DNA from: Treponema sp.
GTDB taxonomy: Bacteria > Spirochaetota > Spirochaetia > Treponematales > Breznakiellaceae
DNA: 64,000 nt
NCBI GenBank assembly: GCA_009782555.1
Contig: WRIV01000007.1
Coordinates: forward strand, 62,001-126,000
Reading direction: 5' to 3'
Numbering within the stretch: the first letter of the stretch is position 1; each line of letters starts with the position of its first letter. Below the pieces are notes generated by a model. It had not been told where the DNA came from. It did not search any database and saw only the letters and a list, made by a program, of their open reading frames with translations. Shown here piece after piece: positions 24,729 through 32,391 of the stretch. A program made the position numbers and the translations under genes.

Positions 24729-25433
24729 ATGATTAGAAGAATTATCAAGATTGATGAAACCAAGTGCAATGGCTGCGGCTTGTGTGTCACTGCCTGCCAT
24801 GAAGGGGCCGTTGGCATTAAAAACGAAAAAGCAAAACTGCTTCGCGATGATTACTGCGACGGCCTCGGAAATTGTCTGGCCGTATGTCCAACAGGGGCAA
24901 TAACCATTAAGGAATGTGAAACGGCAGCATTTAACGAGAAAGCAGTAAAAGCAAATATGGAAAACAAGCAGCCGGAAACATTGGCCTGCGGCTGTCCTGG
25001 TACACATTCAAAAGCAATCAACAGGGAGACCCCCTGCAAAACTCTACAGGATCAAGCGGTAGCAGAAACGAATCTCAACCAATGGCCGGTGCAAATTAAA
25101 CTCATTCCGCCCAGCGCTCCGTACCTTAAAAATGCAAGCCTGCTTGTCGCCGCTGACTGTACCGCTTATGCCTATGGAAATTTCCACGGCAAATATATGA
25201 AGAATAGGATTACCGTGATTGGCTGCCCAAAACTTGACGACTTGGATTATTCCGAAAAGCTCTCCGCCATTTTAAAAATGAACGAACTAAAATCAGTGAC
25301 AGTCGTCCGAATGGAAGTACCATGCTGCGAAGGAATCGAAAATGCTGTCAAAACTGCGCTTCAAAATTGCGGCAAACTCATTCCATGGGAAGTTGTTGTT
25401 ATCTCGACCGACGGCAGGATATTGGATAATTAG
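24729..25433 (+). CDS. 4Fe-4S ferredoxin-domain protein with Cys-rich C-terminal domain
   Basis: A 234-residue protein. The N-terminal 60 residues hold two cluster motifs, CNGCGLCVTACHEG and a variant second one, CDGLGNCLAVCP, in which the usual second Cys is replaced. The C-terminal domain has conserved-looking CGCPG, AADCTAYAYGNFH, VIGCPKLDD and VPCCEGI cysteines, a pattern common in uncharacterised clostridial and spirochaetal ferredoxin-like proteins. The start at 24729 is chosen because the domain begins there and AAAGGA lies upstream, although the frame is open further back. The function is unknown; a sensor or cluster-carrier role is possible. Confidence 0.75.
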   Translation: MIRRIIKIDETKCNGCGLCVTACHEGAVGIKNEKAKLLRDDYCDGLGNCLAVCPTGAITIKECETAAFNEKAVKANMENKQPETLACGCPGTHSKAINRETPCKTLQDQAVAETNLNQWPVQIKLIPPSAPYLKNASLLVAADCTAYAYGNFHGKYMKNRITVIGCPKLDDLDYSEKLSAILKMNELKSVTVVRMEVPCCEGIENAVKTALQNCGKLIPWEVVVISTDGRILDN

Positions 25434-25492
25434 AAAAGAAACACAATAACAGCACCAGTGTTGATCAGAATAAATTGTGCCGGTATAATAAG

Positions 25493-26353
25493 ATGATGAA
25501 AAAGATTGGTCTTATCGTAGTTTTTTTAATCACCGCCAACATTACTTATTCGCAGAATCTTTTTGACCTTCTATTCCCTAAATGGGAAGATGGCATTATG
25601 CCGGGAATTGATTTTCACCTGCAAAACTTAATCACCACTGAGAATGATAATCGAAATATTGAAATTTCTCCAAGTATAGCGGGGCTAAAAACATTTGACA
25701 ACATCGGAATCTTGGATAGCTTTGGGGTATTCGCCGAAATTGGTTCTGCAATAAATACCTATCCCGAATTTATTCCTAACTTCTATTTTGATATTAAATC
25801 CACGGTATTTATTGGCATAAATGAAAAAATAAAAGCCAATGTATTGCTGGGGTCGAAATCTTCCTTTAGTAAGAATTTTGCTTTTTTGAGCGAACAGATT
25901 AATCTTAACCTTTGTTTATCGGGGAATTCAGAAAATTCTTTTTTGTATTATATAGGGCTGGATAATGATATAGATTTCAATATTGAAGATGATACATACC
26001 TGTATGAACTCAACCCGTATATGATATTTAAAACAGTTCGCCATATTAATATGGGATTAAAATACAATGTGATTTCATCATATACCACTGTAGAATCAAA
26101 CACCGGCGAAGGCAGCATTCTAAGATGGATAAAACTGAAGGCGGAATATGAACATGAACGATCCGCCCTTGGTTTGGAATTAACAGTATCACCCATCCGT
26201 ATATTGGATACAATTTTAACCATCACTCCCTATGGGCATATTAAAATTGGAAATATCTATGGGTTTATTGATTTTGAATTTTCGCTAATAAAAGACGGGG
26301 GGATTTCCTTTGGCGCAAATATTGGGCTAAAGTATAATGTAAAAAAATTATAA
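25493..26353 (+). CDS. Putative outer-membrane beta-barrel protein, AT-rich
   Basis: I do not recognise the family. The 286-residue protein begins with a signal peptide (MMKKIGLIVVFLITANITYS, cut before QN). The rest alternates polar and hydrophobic residues in many 8-12-residue strands with aromatic ends, and it finishes with a strand and a basic tail, as expected for a barrel. Two adjacent ATG codons (25493, 25496) are possible starts, both with poor ribosome sites. Base composition is clearly more AT-rich than neighbouring genes, so recent acquisition is possible. No partner gene is adjacent. Confidence 0.6.
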   Translation: MMKKIGLIVVFLITANITYSQNLFDLLFPKWEDGIMPGIDFHLQNLITTENDNRNIEISPSIAGLKTFDNIGILDSFGVFAEIGSAINTYPEFIPNFYFDIKSTVFIGINEKIKANVLLGSKSSFSKNFAFLSEQINLNLCLSGNSENSFLYYIGLDNDIDFNIEDDTYLYELNPYMIFKTVRHINMGLKYNVISSYTTVESNTGEGSILRWIKLKAEYEHERSALGLELTVSPIRILDTILTITPYGHIKIGNIYGFIDFEFSLIKDGGISFGANIGLKYNVKKL

Positions 26354-26386
26354 ATACCCCTGTTTCACTTTACGGCATAGATGCCG

Positions 26387-27805
26387 TTACTGATTTACAA
26401 ATTCCGCGCCCCGCTGGTGTTTAACTTCCAGCGAGGACAGGGCCAAATACAGATAGGAATGTCCGCCTTCCTCGTAGTAAGCAAGGCTTCCTTCGGCGGC
26501 CACCCATTCGTTCGGCTTAGGGTATCTGCGGTCTTCTGTCTGAGGGCTGTTTAATCCCGTTGTTATTGGCCAGCTTACTTCAAAGCCCACGGCACCGTCG
26601 TTCCCGCAGCAGCCCGGACCACTTCGCAGAACAAAGTAAAAATCCCGGTTCATTTCCGCATAACCTATGGTTTTAAAAATTCCTTCAAGTTTTATGATTT
26701 TACCCAGGTAGTCTTCCGGGTTAAGGTAGATGTCATTGACTTGTGCAATGAACATTTTTTCCGTTATTTCGATTGTTTTGCTTGTTTTGTCCGCCAATGG
26801 AATATTGCCCGGAGCAAAGGCCGCTTTTTCTGCATCGGTCAATTCCACCGACCGGGTACCGGCGGCGTTTTGGGGAGTGTTTAACACCGGCCCTTGACTG
26901 CCAATTTTGGAACAGCTTCCCAGGGTAAGAAAACCTGCTCCCAAGAGAACGGTAAGGCAAAGGCCCGCCTGAATGATCCGGCTGCTGCGGAGAACTGCCA
27001 AAACCGAAAAAACCGCAAAGATCAGCATATTAAAGACTACCACGCTGGCTCCGGTAGGAGTTGCAAAAACGTATGAAATCAACACTCCTGCAAAAAAACA
27101 GAAGATCGATATGAGGGCCGAAGAAATCGTTACGGTCCGGAAACTTTTAAAGAGCCGCATGGAAGAGAGGGCTGGAAAAATAATAAGGCTTGAAATAAGC
27201 AGGGCCCCCATCATCCTCATTCCCAGCACAATGGTAACGGCGGTTAAGAGGGCGACAATCATATTATAGAGTCCTGCCCTGACCCCGGTGGCCCGGGCAA
27301 AATTTTCGTCAAAGGTCACGGCGAAGATCTTGTTGTAAAAAACCGCAAAAAGGAAAATCACCGCCGCTGAAAGGACTATGCTCAGGCGGACGTCGGCCTT
27401 GCTCATGGCTAGGATGCTGCCGAAAAGGTAGTTGCATACGTCGGTGTTCATCCCGGTAGTCATGGAAATCACCATTACCCCAATGGCCAGAGCACCGGTA
27501 GAAAAAAGGGCAATGGCGGCGTCTCCCCGGATTTTAGAATGGGCACTCAGGCGCAGAAGAAAAAACGCCGCCGCCACCACGATGGGGATGGAAACAGTCA
27601 AGGGAGCCATATTAAGAGCCGTGGCGATGGCCAGGGCGGCAAAACCTACATGAGAAAGGCCGTCTCCAATCATGGAGTACCGCTTTAATACCAAGCTTAC
27701 CCCCAGAAGGCTTGCACAGAGGGATACCAGAAATCCTACAATCACCGCCCTGACAATAAAAGTATAAGAAAACATACTGACGATCGTATCGCTGATTACA
27801 TTCAT
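26387..27805 (-). CDS. znuB: Zinc ABC permease ZnuB fused to a lipoprotein-like YcgQ/DUF1980-like domain
   Basis: The first roughly 265 residues are a normal ZnuB-type permease with about eight helices, including the RYSMIGDGLSHVGFAA segment. After it come a further hydrophobic segment ending in LGSCSK, which looks like an intact lipobox, a polar linker, and a C-terminal domain of about 130 residues. That domain (MFIAQVNDIYLNPEDYLGK, then GPGCCGNDGAVGFEVSW with Cys 399-400) resembles the C-terminal domain of the zinc-regulated YcgQ (TIGR03943/DUF1980) family. The ATG at 27805 has AAGGAG 9 bp upstream and is preferred to the open frame start at 27895. Total length is 472 residues, against about 270 for typical ZnuB. 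Confidence 0.85.
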   Translation of the reverse strand: MNVISDTIVSMFSYTFIVRAVIVGFLVSLCASLLGVSLVLKRYSMIGDGLSHVGFAALAIATALNMAPLTVSIPIVVAAAFFLLRLSAHSKIRGDAAIALFSTGALAIGVMVISMTTGMNTDVCNYLFGSILAMSKADVRLSIVLSAAVIFLFAVFYNKIFAVTFDENFARATGVRAGLYNMIVALLTAVTIVLGMRMMGALLISSLIIFPALSSMRLFKSFRTVTISSALISIFCFFAGVLISYVFATPTGASVVVFNMLIFAVFSVLAVLRSSRIIQAGLCLTVLLGAGFLTLGSCSKIGSQGPVLNTPQNAAGTRSVELTDAEKAAFAPGNIPLADKTSKTIEITEKMFIAQVNDIYLNPEDYLGKIIKLEGIFKTIGYAEMNRDFYFVLRSGPGCCGNDGAVGFEVSWPITTGLNSPQTEDRRYPKPNEWVAAEGSLAYYEEGGHSYLYLALSSLEVKHQRGAEFVNQ

Positions 27806-27824
27806 ACTATCTATCTCCTTCGTT

Positions 27825-28580
27825 TCATGGTTCGCAGTGGCGGTGCGCACCGAGAAACATTTTTCCCGCCTCCGATTCACGGTAGTTTTCGGCACTGCCG
27901 AAAAAAAGCTGCTTCCCCGCCAGATGCAATACTTTGCCGCCCCTGTTTACAGAGGCGCTTTTATCTTCGGCGGTAAAACGCAGCACCCCTTCAATGTCAT
28001 GAGACACCATGATGATCGTAATCCTCAATTCTGCATTTATCCTTTTCAGTACCTCGTACAATCCTGCCTGGATAATGGGATCCAGTCCCGAAGCGGGTTC
28101 ATCCAAAAGGAGGATCTTTCCCGCCGCGCAAAGGGACCGGGCCAGCAGGGTCCGCCGCCGCTGGCCGCCGGAAAGTTCCCGGAAACAGCTTTGTTTCATC
28201 TCCCCCAGGCCCAGCATGAGCAGTGTTTCTTCAACGGCGGCCCTGTCCGCTTTTGTGTAAAAGGGAGCAAACCCTCGGCGGTTCTGTCTGCCTGAAAGAA
28301 CAACTTCGAACACTGTGGCGGGAAAATCCTTTTGCAGGGGAGTTTCCTGAGGCAGGTAACCGATATCCCCCGCCGTCAGGCATGGATTTTTTATCACCCT
28401 CCCTCCTGATGGAGGGACAAGGGACAGAAGGCCCTTGAGGAGGGTGCTTTTTCCCGAACCGTTTTCTCCTACCACGCAAAGTCTGTCTCCCTCTTCAACG
28501 AAAAAATCCAGACACGAAAGGACAGGGCGGCCATCGTAGCCAAAGGAGCAGGCTTCACAGCCTAGAAGTACGGAATTCAT
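27825..28580 (-). CDS. znuC: Zinc ABC transporter ATP-binding protein ZnuC
   Basis: A 251-residue ATPase with Walker A GENGSGKSTLL, Q-loop YLPQETPLQ, signature LSGGQRRRTLLARSL, Walker B KILLLDEPASGLD and the switch His in MVSHD. It is the first gene of the znuCB operon. The ATG at 28580 is chosen because the ABC domain begins there and the upstream extension of the open frame crosses the operator. It has no strong ribosome site, and the predicted transcription start falls at or next to the ATG. Confidence 0.9.
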   Translation of the reverse strand: MNSVLLGCEACSFGYDGRPVLSCLDFFVEEGDRLCVVGENGSGKSTLLKGLLSLVPPSGGRVIKNPCLTAGDIGYLPQETPLQKDFPATVFEVVLSGRQNRRGFAPFYTKADRAAVEETLLMLGLGEMKQSCFRELSGGQRRRTLLARSLCAAGKILLLDEPASGLDPIIQAGLYEVLKRINAELRITIIMVSHDIEGVLRFTAEDKSASVNRGGKVLHLAGKQLFFGSAENYRESEAGKMFLGAHRHCEP

Positions 28581-28586
28581 GAGCTC

Positions 28587-28615
28587 ACAATAGCATATCG
28601 GAAAAAAAATAACAA
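28587..28615 (-). promoter_or_regulatory. Predicted znuC promoter
   Basis: On the minus strand, TTGTTA (28610-28615), a 17-bp spacer and TATTGT (28587-28592) make a plausible sigma-70 promoter. Its -35 element overlaps the left arm of the 31-bp palindrome. Seven bases below the -10 element lies the first base of the znuC ATG, so the mRNA could be leaderless. Confidence 0.5.
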
Positions 28616-28643
28616 TATGAAAATGGAATCCATTTTCATATTG
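28613..28643. promoter_or_regulatory. Perfect 31-bp palindromic operator (Zur/Fur type) between znuC and fur
   Basis: The 15-bp arms (28613-28627 and 28629-28643) are exact inverted copies around a single central base; the core reads GAAAATGGAATCCATTTTC. It overlaps the -35 elements of both divergent promoters, so one bound dimer could shut off znuCB and fur-znuA together. The neighbouring fur-family gene is the obvious candidate binder, giving zinc-dependent autoregulation. Confidence 0.85.
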
Positions 28644-28670
28644 ACAAAGCTGAAGAAAAAAAGATAGGAT
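28641..28670 (+). promoter_or_regulatory. Predicted fur-znuA promoter
   Basis: TTGACA (28641-28646), an 18-bp spacer and TAGGAT (28665-28670). The -35 element overlaps the right end of the palindrome by 3 bp. The predicted transcription start falls at about 28677, which is the A of the fur ATG, and there is no ribosome site between them, so a leaderless transcript is possible. Confidence 0.6.
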
Positions 28671-28676
28671 CAAAAA

Positions 28677-29108
28677 ATGGAAAGGGCATCCCATTATCAA
28701 ACCCGGCAGGGGGAGCTTATTCTGGATTACCTGGGTTCCCTTGGAGGGAGTCATGTTACCGCCGGAAACATAGCCGGCCATTTTGAAAGATTAAAGCCTC
28801 CTATAGGAAAAACCACGGTTTACCGCCATCTGGAAAAGCTGGCAGCGGCGGGTAAAATACGGCGCTACTTTCTTGCCGGGACCAGCGCCTGTTACCAGTA
28901 CATTGCCGGCAGCGGAGAATGTAAAAACCATTTTCACCTGAAGTGCGAAACCTGCGGGGAGCTTTTCCATCTGGATTGCGGACTTCTGGAAGATGTGGCC
29001 GACCATGTCCGAAAAAAACACCGCTTCGCTATAAATTCCTTAAAAACTGTTTTTTACGGCACCTGCAAAAGATGCCTAACTGCAAAAAAAAGACGGGAGA
29101 AACAATGA
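28677..29108 (+). CDS. zur: Fur-family metalloregulator, probably Zur
   Basis: A 143-residue Fur-family repressor. The winged helix (about residues 10-75) contains GKTTVYRHLEKLAAAGKI. The metal-binding half has HFHLKCETCGELFHLDC and, near the C-terminus, CKRC, so both CxxC pairs of the structural zinc site are present. Being transcribed with znuA and divergent from znuCB across a palindrome makes zinc the likely co-repressor rather than iron. Its stop overlaps the znuA start (ATGA). Confidence 0.88.
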   Translation: MERASHYQTRQGELILDYLGSLGGSHVTAGNIAGHFERLKPPIGKTTVYRHLEKLAAAGKIRRYFLAGTSACYQYIAGSGECKNHFHLKCETCGELFHLDCGLLEDVADHVRKKHRFAINSLKTVFYGTCKRCLTAKKRREKQ

Positions 29109-30094
29109 AAAAAAACAAACAGAATACCGGATCCAAACTGAACAATTTGAACACTTTTAGAACAATAATACTGCTCCTTTCCCTTTTTTTTACAGCCTGT
29201 TCTGCCCATGACAGCGCCGGATGGGAAAACAAGATCAGCGTCATAACCACGATCTTTCCGCCCTACGACTTTGTCCGGACCATTACAGACGGCGCTGACA
29301 TACAGCTCCGCATGCTCTTAAAACCCGGAGAAGAAAGCCATTCCTATGAGCCGGCTCCCCAGGACATCATTGCCATACAAAGAAGCGATGTGTTTATCTA
29401 TGTGGGAGGGGAGAGTGATGTCTGGGTCCGCCGCATTTTGAATTCATTTGATCCAAAAGGAAAAAAAATCATTTCCCTTTTGGATTGCGTAGAACCGGTA
29501 GAAGAAGAAATTGTGGAAGGGATGATCGACTCCGAAACTGAGGACGATGCGGTCCATGATGATGCGTCATTAGACACGCATGTATGGACCTCGCCGCGGA
29601 ATGCAAAACTTATCGCAAAACAAATTGCCGAAACACTCTGCGAAGCAGACCCTGACAGGGCTCCGCTTTACCGGGAAAATACCGCCGCCTTCCTTAATGA
29701 GCTGGACGAACTGGATGCGGAATTTAAATCCATCGTGGATGGCGCCGCCCGCCGTACCTTGATCTTTGCGGACCGTTTTCCTTTCCGGTACTTTACCGAT
29801 GCCTACGGCCTTGCTTATTTTGCGGCTTTTCCCGGCTGTTCCACCGATACCGAACCCAGCGCCGCTGCAGTGATTTTTCTTGTTGACAAAGCAAGGGCCG
29901 AAAAAATTCCACTGATACTGTTCACTGAATTTTCCAACCGCCGCATGGCCGGTGTAATAAGTGAGGAAACTGGATCGGGTATGGAAATGTTTCACTCGGC
30001 CCACAATATAAGCCGGGATGAGATGAGTTCAGGCGCTACATACCTAGGCATAATGCGGCACAACGCAGCAGTATTGAGGAAGGCACTTTGGTAA
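29105..30094 (+). CDS. znuA: Zinc ABC transporter substrate-binding lipoprotein ZnuA
   Basis: A cluster A-I metal-binding protein of 329 residues. An N-terminal hydrophobic segment ends in the lipobox LFFTAC. Likely metal ligands are His in EESHSYEP, His in DTHVWTSP and His in the FHSAHNIS region. An acidic stretch with a single His (EEEIVEGMIDSETEDDAVHDD region) stands where many ZnuA proteins have a long His-rich loop. The FPGCSTDTEPS motif is typical of the Firmicute/spirochaete branch. The ATG overlaps the fur-family stop and has GGGAGA upstream. Confidence 0.9.
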   Translation: MKKNKQNTGSKLNNLNTFRTIILLLSLFFTACSAHDSAGWENKISVITTIFPPYDFVRTITDGADIQLRMLLKPGEESHSYEPAPQDIIAIQRSDVFIYVGGESDVWVRRILNSFDPKGKKIISLLDCVEPVEEEIVEGMIDSETEDDAVHDDASLDTHVWTSPRNAKLIAKQIAETLCEADPDRAPLYRENTAAFLNELDELDAEFKSIVDGAARRTLIFADRFPFRYFTDAYGLAYFAAFPGCSTDTEPSAAAVIFLVDKARAEKIPLILFTEFSNRRMAGVISEETGSGMEMFHSAHNISRDEMSSGATYLGIMRHNAAVLRKALW

Positions 30095-30125
30095 AAGAGC
30101 TTTTAGTAAAAAGTTCTTACCGTCA

Positions 30126-30151
30126 GATGCAAAGGCTCCGGCCTTTGCATC
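30126..30151. terminator. Stem-loop between convergent znuA and rpsU
   Basis: GATGCAAAGG (30126-30135) pairs perfectly with CCTTTGCATC (30142-30151) over a 6-nt loop. It stands midway between the two stop codons and could act on both strands, but no long T run follows on either side, so termination efficiency is uncertain. Confidence 0.5.
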
Positions 30152-30155
30152 TGCA

Positions 30156-30359
30156 TCAGTATTCAGTTTTGCCCTTGCGGTTTTTCTTCATTAATTTGCG
30201 GGCAATGGCTTTCTTTTTCCGGTTTAGAATTGTGGAGGGCTTTTCGTAGTACTCCCGTTTTTTATATTCCCGGATGATGCCTTCTTTTTCCACCATCCGT
30301 TTAAAACGCTTAATGGCCTTTTCAAGCATCTCGCTATCGTCTACGACAATATGAGCCAA
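30156..30359 (-). CDS. rpsU: 30S ribosomal protein S21
   Basis: A 67-residue, strongly basic protein with the S21 pattern: an N-terminal beta/helix segment ([18 protein letters not shown]), then [18 protein letters not shown] and a lysine/arginine-rich tail. It binds the 3' end region of 16S rRNA during initiation. The start codon is a TTG (30357-30359) with a strong AAAGGAGGTG ribosome site; no ATG is available in frame. It is the last gene before the convergent znuA. Confidence 0.95.
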   Translation of the reverse strand: MAHIVVDDSEMLEKAIKRFKRMVEKEGIIREYKKREYYEKPSTILNRKKKAIARKLMKKNRKGKTEY

Positions 30360-30426
30360 ATGTTTTCACCTCCTTTCCTGACGGTTAGTTATGATTTTCC
30401 GGCACAAGCCGGTTTCGCGGCAGAGC

Positions 30427-31458
30427 TTATTCGTTCAGTATAGCCAGAATCGCTTCCTTGTCAAGGATCTTCCGGGTCATAAAGATTGCCGGATCGGTAT
30501 TTTCCGCGGCCACCCGGATTTCGTAATGGAGGTGGGCGCCGGTGGCAAAACCGGTGGCGCCGGCGTCTCCCAAACGGGTTCCGGTAATAACCGTATCTCC
30601 CTGCTGCACGGCAAGCCTGTCCATGTGGTAATAGAGTGAATAAACCCCCGGCATATGTTCGACCACCACGGTATTGCCGGTGGTGATCCGGTTCATGGCC
30701 AGCACAACTTTTCCCGCCGCTGGAGCAGTAATGGGCGTTCCCGTGGGGGCCCGCCAATCAACTCCCGTATGAAGGGACGGGCTTGACCTGCCATTGGGGT
30801 ATACATAAATACGGCGGGTTCCAAAGATGCTTGTTTGAAAGGTAGAAACCACGGGCATTTCAAAATTCCCCAGCGTATAGACTTCGTTTCCGGTTCTGAC
30901 CCAAATAGCCCACATCTGTTCCGCCTGTTTGGTTTTTTCCGGGTCCGGCGTGGTAAGAATATCTGTCATGGTACTGGTTATGTGAATGGTCTCGGTTTTA
31001 AACCCCCTGAATTCAATAGTGAGTTCCAGGGTCTGCAAAACCTTGCCTCCTCCTTCGATGCGGAGGATCGCATTGCCGGCATCGGCAGTGGAAGGCACCG
31101 CCATGATCGCCGCCTTTACCGGTCCCCGGCGGGATGTAACGCCCAGGTCAAAAAAAGTTCCCCTGTTAAGCTGTTTATCACTCATTACCAAGGATGCCTG
31201 CATCCGGACGCTCCCCTGAGGAATTCCGGCCCCCGCCGCCGCCACCACAAAGGGTTCCCCAGGCCGCAGGATTCCCAGAACCGTAGCTTTAAATTCACCC
31301 GGAACGCCATTCCATACCGGCTGTGCTGCGGACCTTGCTCCGCCGTCGTTCTGTATGGCATCTTGCCGGGTCTGGCATGCAATGGGCAGTACCGCATTAA
31401 AAAGAACAAGGAGTGCAAAAAGAAAACGCAGGGGTTTGCAGGAGTATGCGGTTTTCAT
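30427..31458 (-). CDS. LytM/M23-family endopeptidase-like lipoprotein
   Basis: A 343-residue exported protein. The signal peptide ends in the lipobox NAVLPIAC. The C-terminal M23 domain retains the zinc and catalytic residues: HTGVDWRAPTGTPI, YSLYYHMDRLAVQQGDTV and GAHLHYEIRV. The roughly 180 residues before it resemble a beta-rich substrate or lipoprotein domain. It should cleave or bind peptidoglycan cross-bridges in the periplasm. It follows parB by 24 bp, so it may be co-transcribed with the chromosome partition genes. Confidence 0.9.
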   Translation of the reverse strand: MKTAYSCKPLRFLFALLVLFNAVLPIACQTRQDAIQNDGGARSAAQPVWNGVPGEFKATVLGILRPGEPFVVAAAGAGIPQGSVRMQASLVMSDKQLNRGTFFDLGVTSRRGPVKAAIMAVPSTADAGNAILRIEGGGKVLQTLELTIEFRGFKTETIHITSTMTDILTTPDPEKTKQAEQMWAIWVRTGNEVYTLGNFEMPVVSTFQTSIFGTRRIYVYPNGRSSPSLHTGVDWRAPTGTPITAPAAGKVVLAMNRITTGNTVVVEHMPGVYSLYYHMDRLAVQQGDTVITGTRLGDAGATGFATGAHLHYEIRVAAENTDPAIFMTRKILDKEAILAILNE

Positions 31459-31482
31459 CGGTTTATTGTATCATGAGCAGCG

Positions 31483-32391
31483 TTATTTTCCCAGCAGTCC
31501 GTGGAGCCGATCCAGATCATCCATCGAATAGTACTCAATTTCAATGCGGCCCTTTTTCAGGGTTCCGGTTATTGCAACCTTGGTTCCCAGGGATCGAATG
31601 AATTTTTCTTCTATGGCTTTAAGTTCAGGATCGCGTTTACTGTTTTTACTGCCGGCATTCTTGCCCGTCTTGGCCGCTCCAAATTCTTCTGCGGATGCTA
31701 CGGTGATTATCGAGGCCCGCTTTTCCGCCGCTCTGACAGAAAGGCCCTTGTCCTGGATCTCGCAAAAAAGTTTTTCCTGATCCGCTGCCCGTGAAAGAGA
31801 AAGAATCGCCCGGGCATGACCGGCGCTAAGGATTCCTTCTTCCAGCGATTCTTTCATCCTGGAGGGAAGTTTAAGGAGACGCAGGGAATTGGCTACGGTG
31901 GATCGGTTCTTTCCAACCCGCTCCGCCGCCTCGTCCTGGGAAAGCCCCGCCGATTCCATGAGTTGTCTGTAGGCGGAAGCTTCTTCCAGGGGATTCAAAT
32001 CGGCACGGTGGATATTTTCGATCAGAGCCACTTCCAGCCGTTTTTGATCCGAATAGCTGCGGATGATCGCCGGTATTTCACGTAAGCCCGCCATAGCTGC
32101 AGCGCGGCTTCTCCGTTCCCCGGCGATGATCATACAATTCCCTTCTTCATCTTTTTCAACGATGATGGGCTGTATTATTCCATGCTGTTTGATAGAAGCG
32201 GCTAATTCTTCCAGTTCTTCCCGGTCAAAATGCCGCCGGGGCTGGCCGGGGTTGGCCCTTAGTTTCTCCAGTTTAACAAGAACTTCACCTCTTCCTTGCT
32301 TTCCCCCTGTTTCGGCCTTTTCCGGAATTTTTTCTGCATCTTCATCTGGGAGCAGGGCCAGAAGTCCCTTGCCCAGAGCGTTTTTAGCCAC
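31483..32391 (-). CDS. parB: Chromosome partition protein ParB
   Basis: A 302-residue ParB/Spo0J. The canonical beginning AKNALGKGLLALLP follows the GTG at 32391, which is preferred to the longer open frame because GAGG lies upstream and translation would be coupled to parA (8-bp overlap). The CTP-binding motif is IIAGERRSRAAAMAG, preceded by QPIIVEKD. A helix-turn-helix follows (SQDEAAERVGKNRSTVANSLRLLKLP). The C-terminal dimerisation domain has the KKGRIEIEYYS strand. I did not find a parS site by eye in this window. Confidence 0.94.
   Translation of the reverse strand: MAKNALGKGLLALLPDEDAEKIPEKAETGGKQGRGEVLVKLEKLRANPGQPRRHFDREELEELAASIKQHGIIQPIIVEKDEEGNCMIIAGERRSRAAAMAGLREIPAIIRSYSDQKRLEVALIENIHRADLNPLEEASAYRQLMESAGLSQDEAAERVGKNRSTVANSLRLLKLPSRMKESLEEGILSAGHARAILSLSRAADQEKLFCEIQDKGLSVRAAEKRASIITVASAEEFGAAKTGKNAGSKNSKRDPELKAIEEKFIRSLGTKVAITGTLKKGRIEIEYYSMDDLDRLHGLLGK

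Noticed and set aside
27806-27895. N-terminal extension of ZnuB
   Set aside because: It lacks a ribosome site, runs into znuC, and the permease begins cleanly at 27805 behind AAGGAG.
30399-30412. CCGGC/GCCGG hairpin between the M23 gene and rpsU as a terminator
   Set aside because: Five-base-pair stem with no T run on the minus strand; too weak to call.
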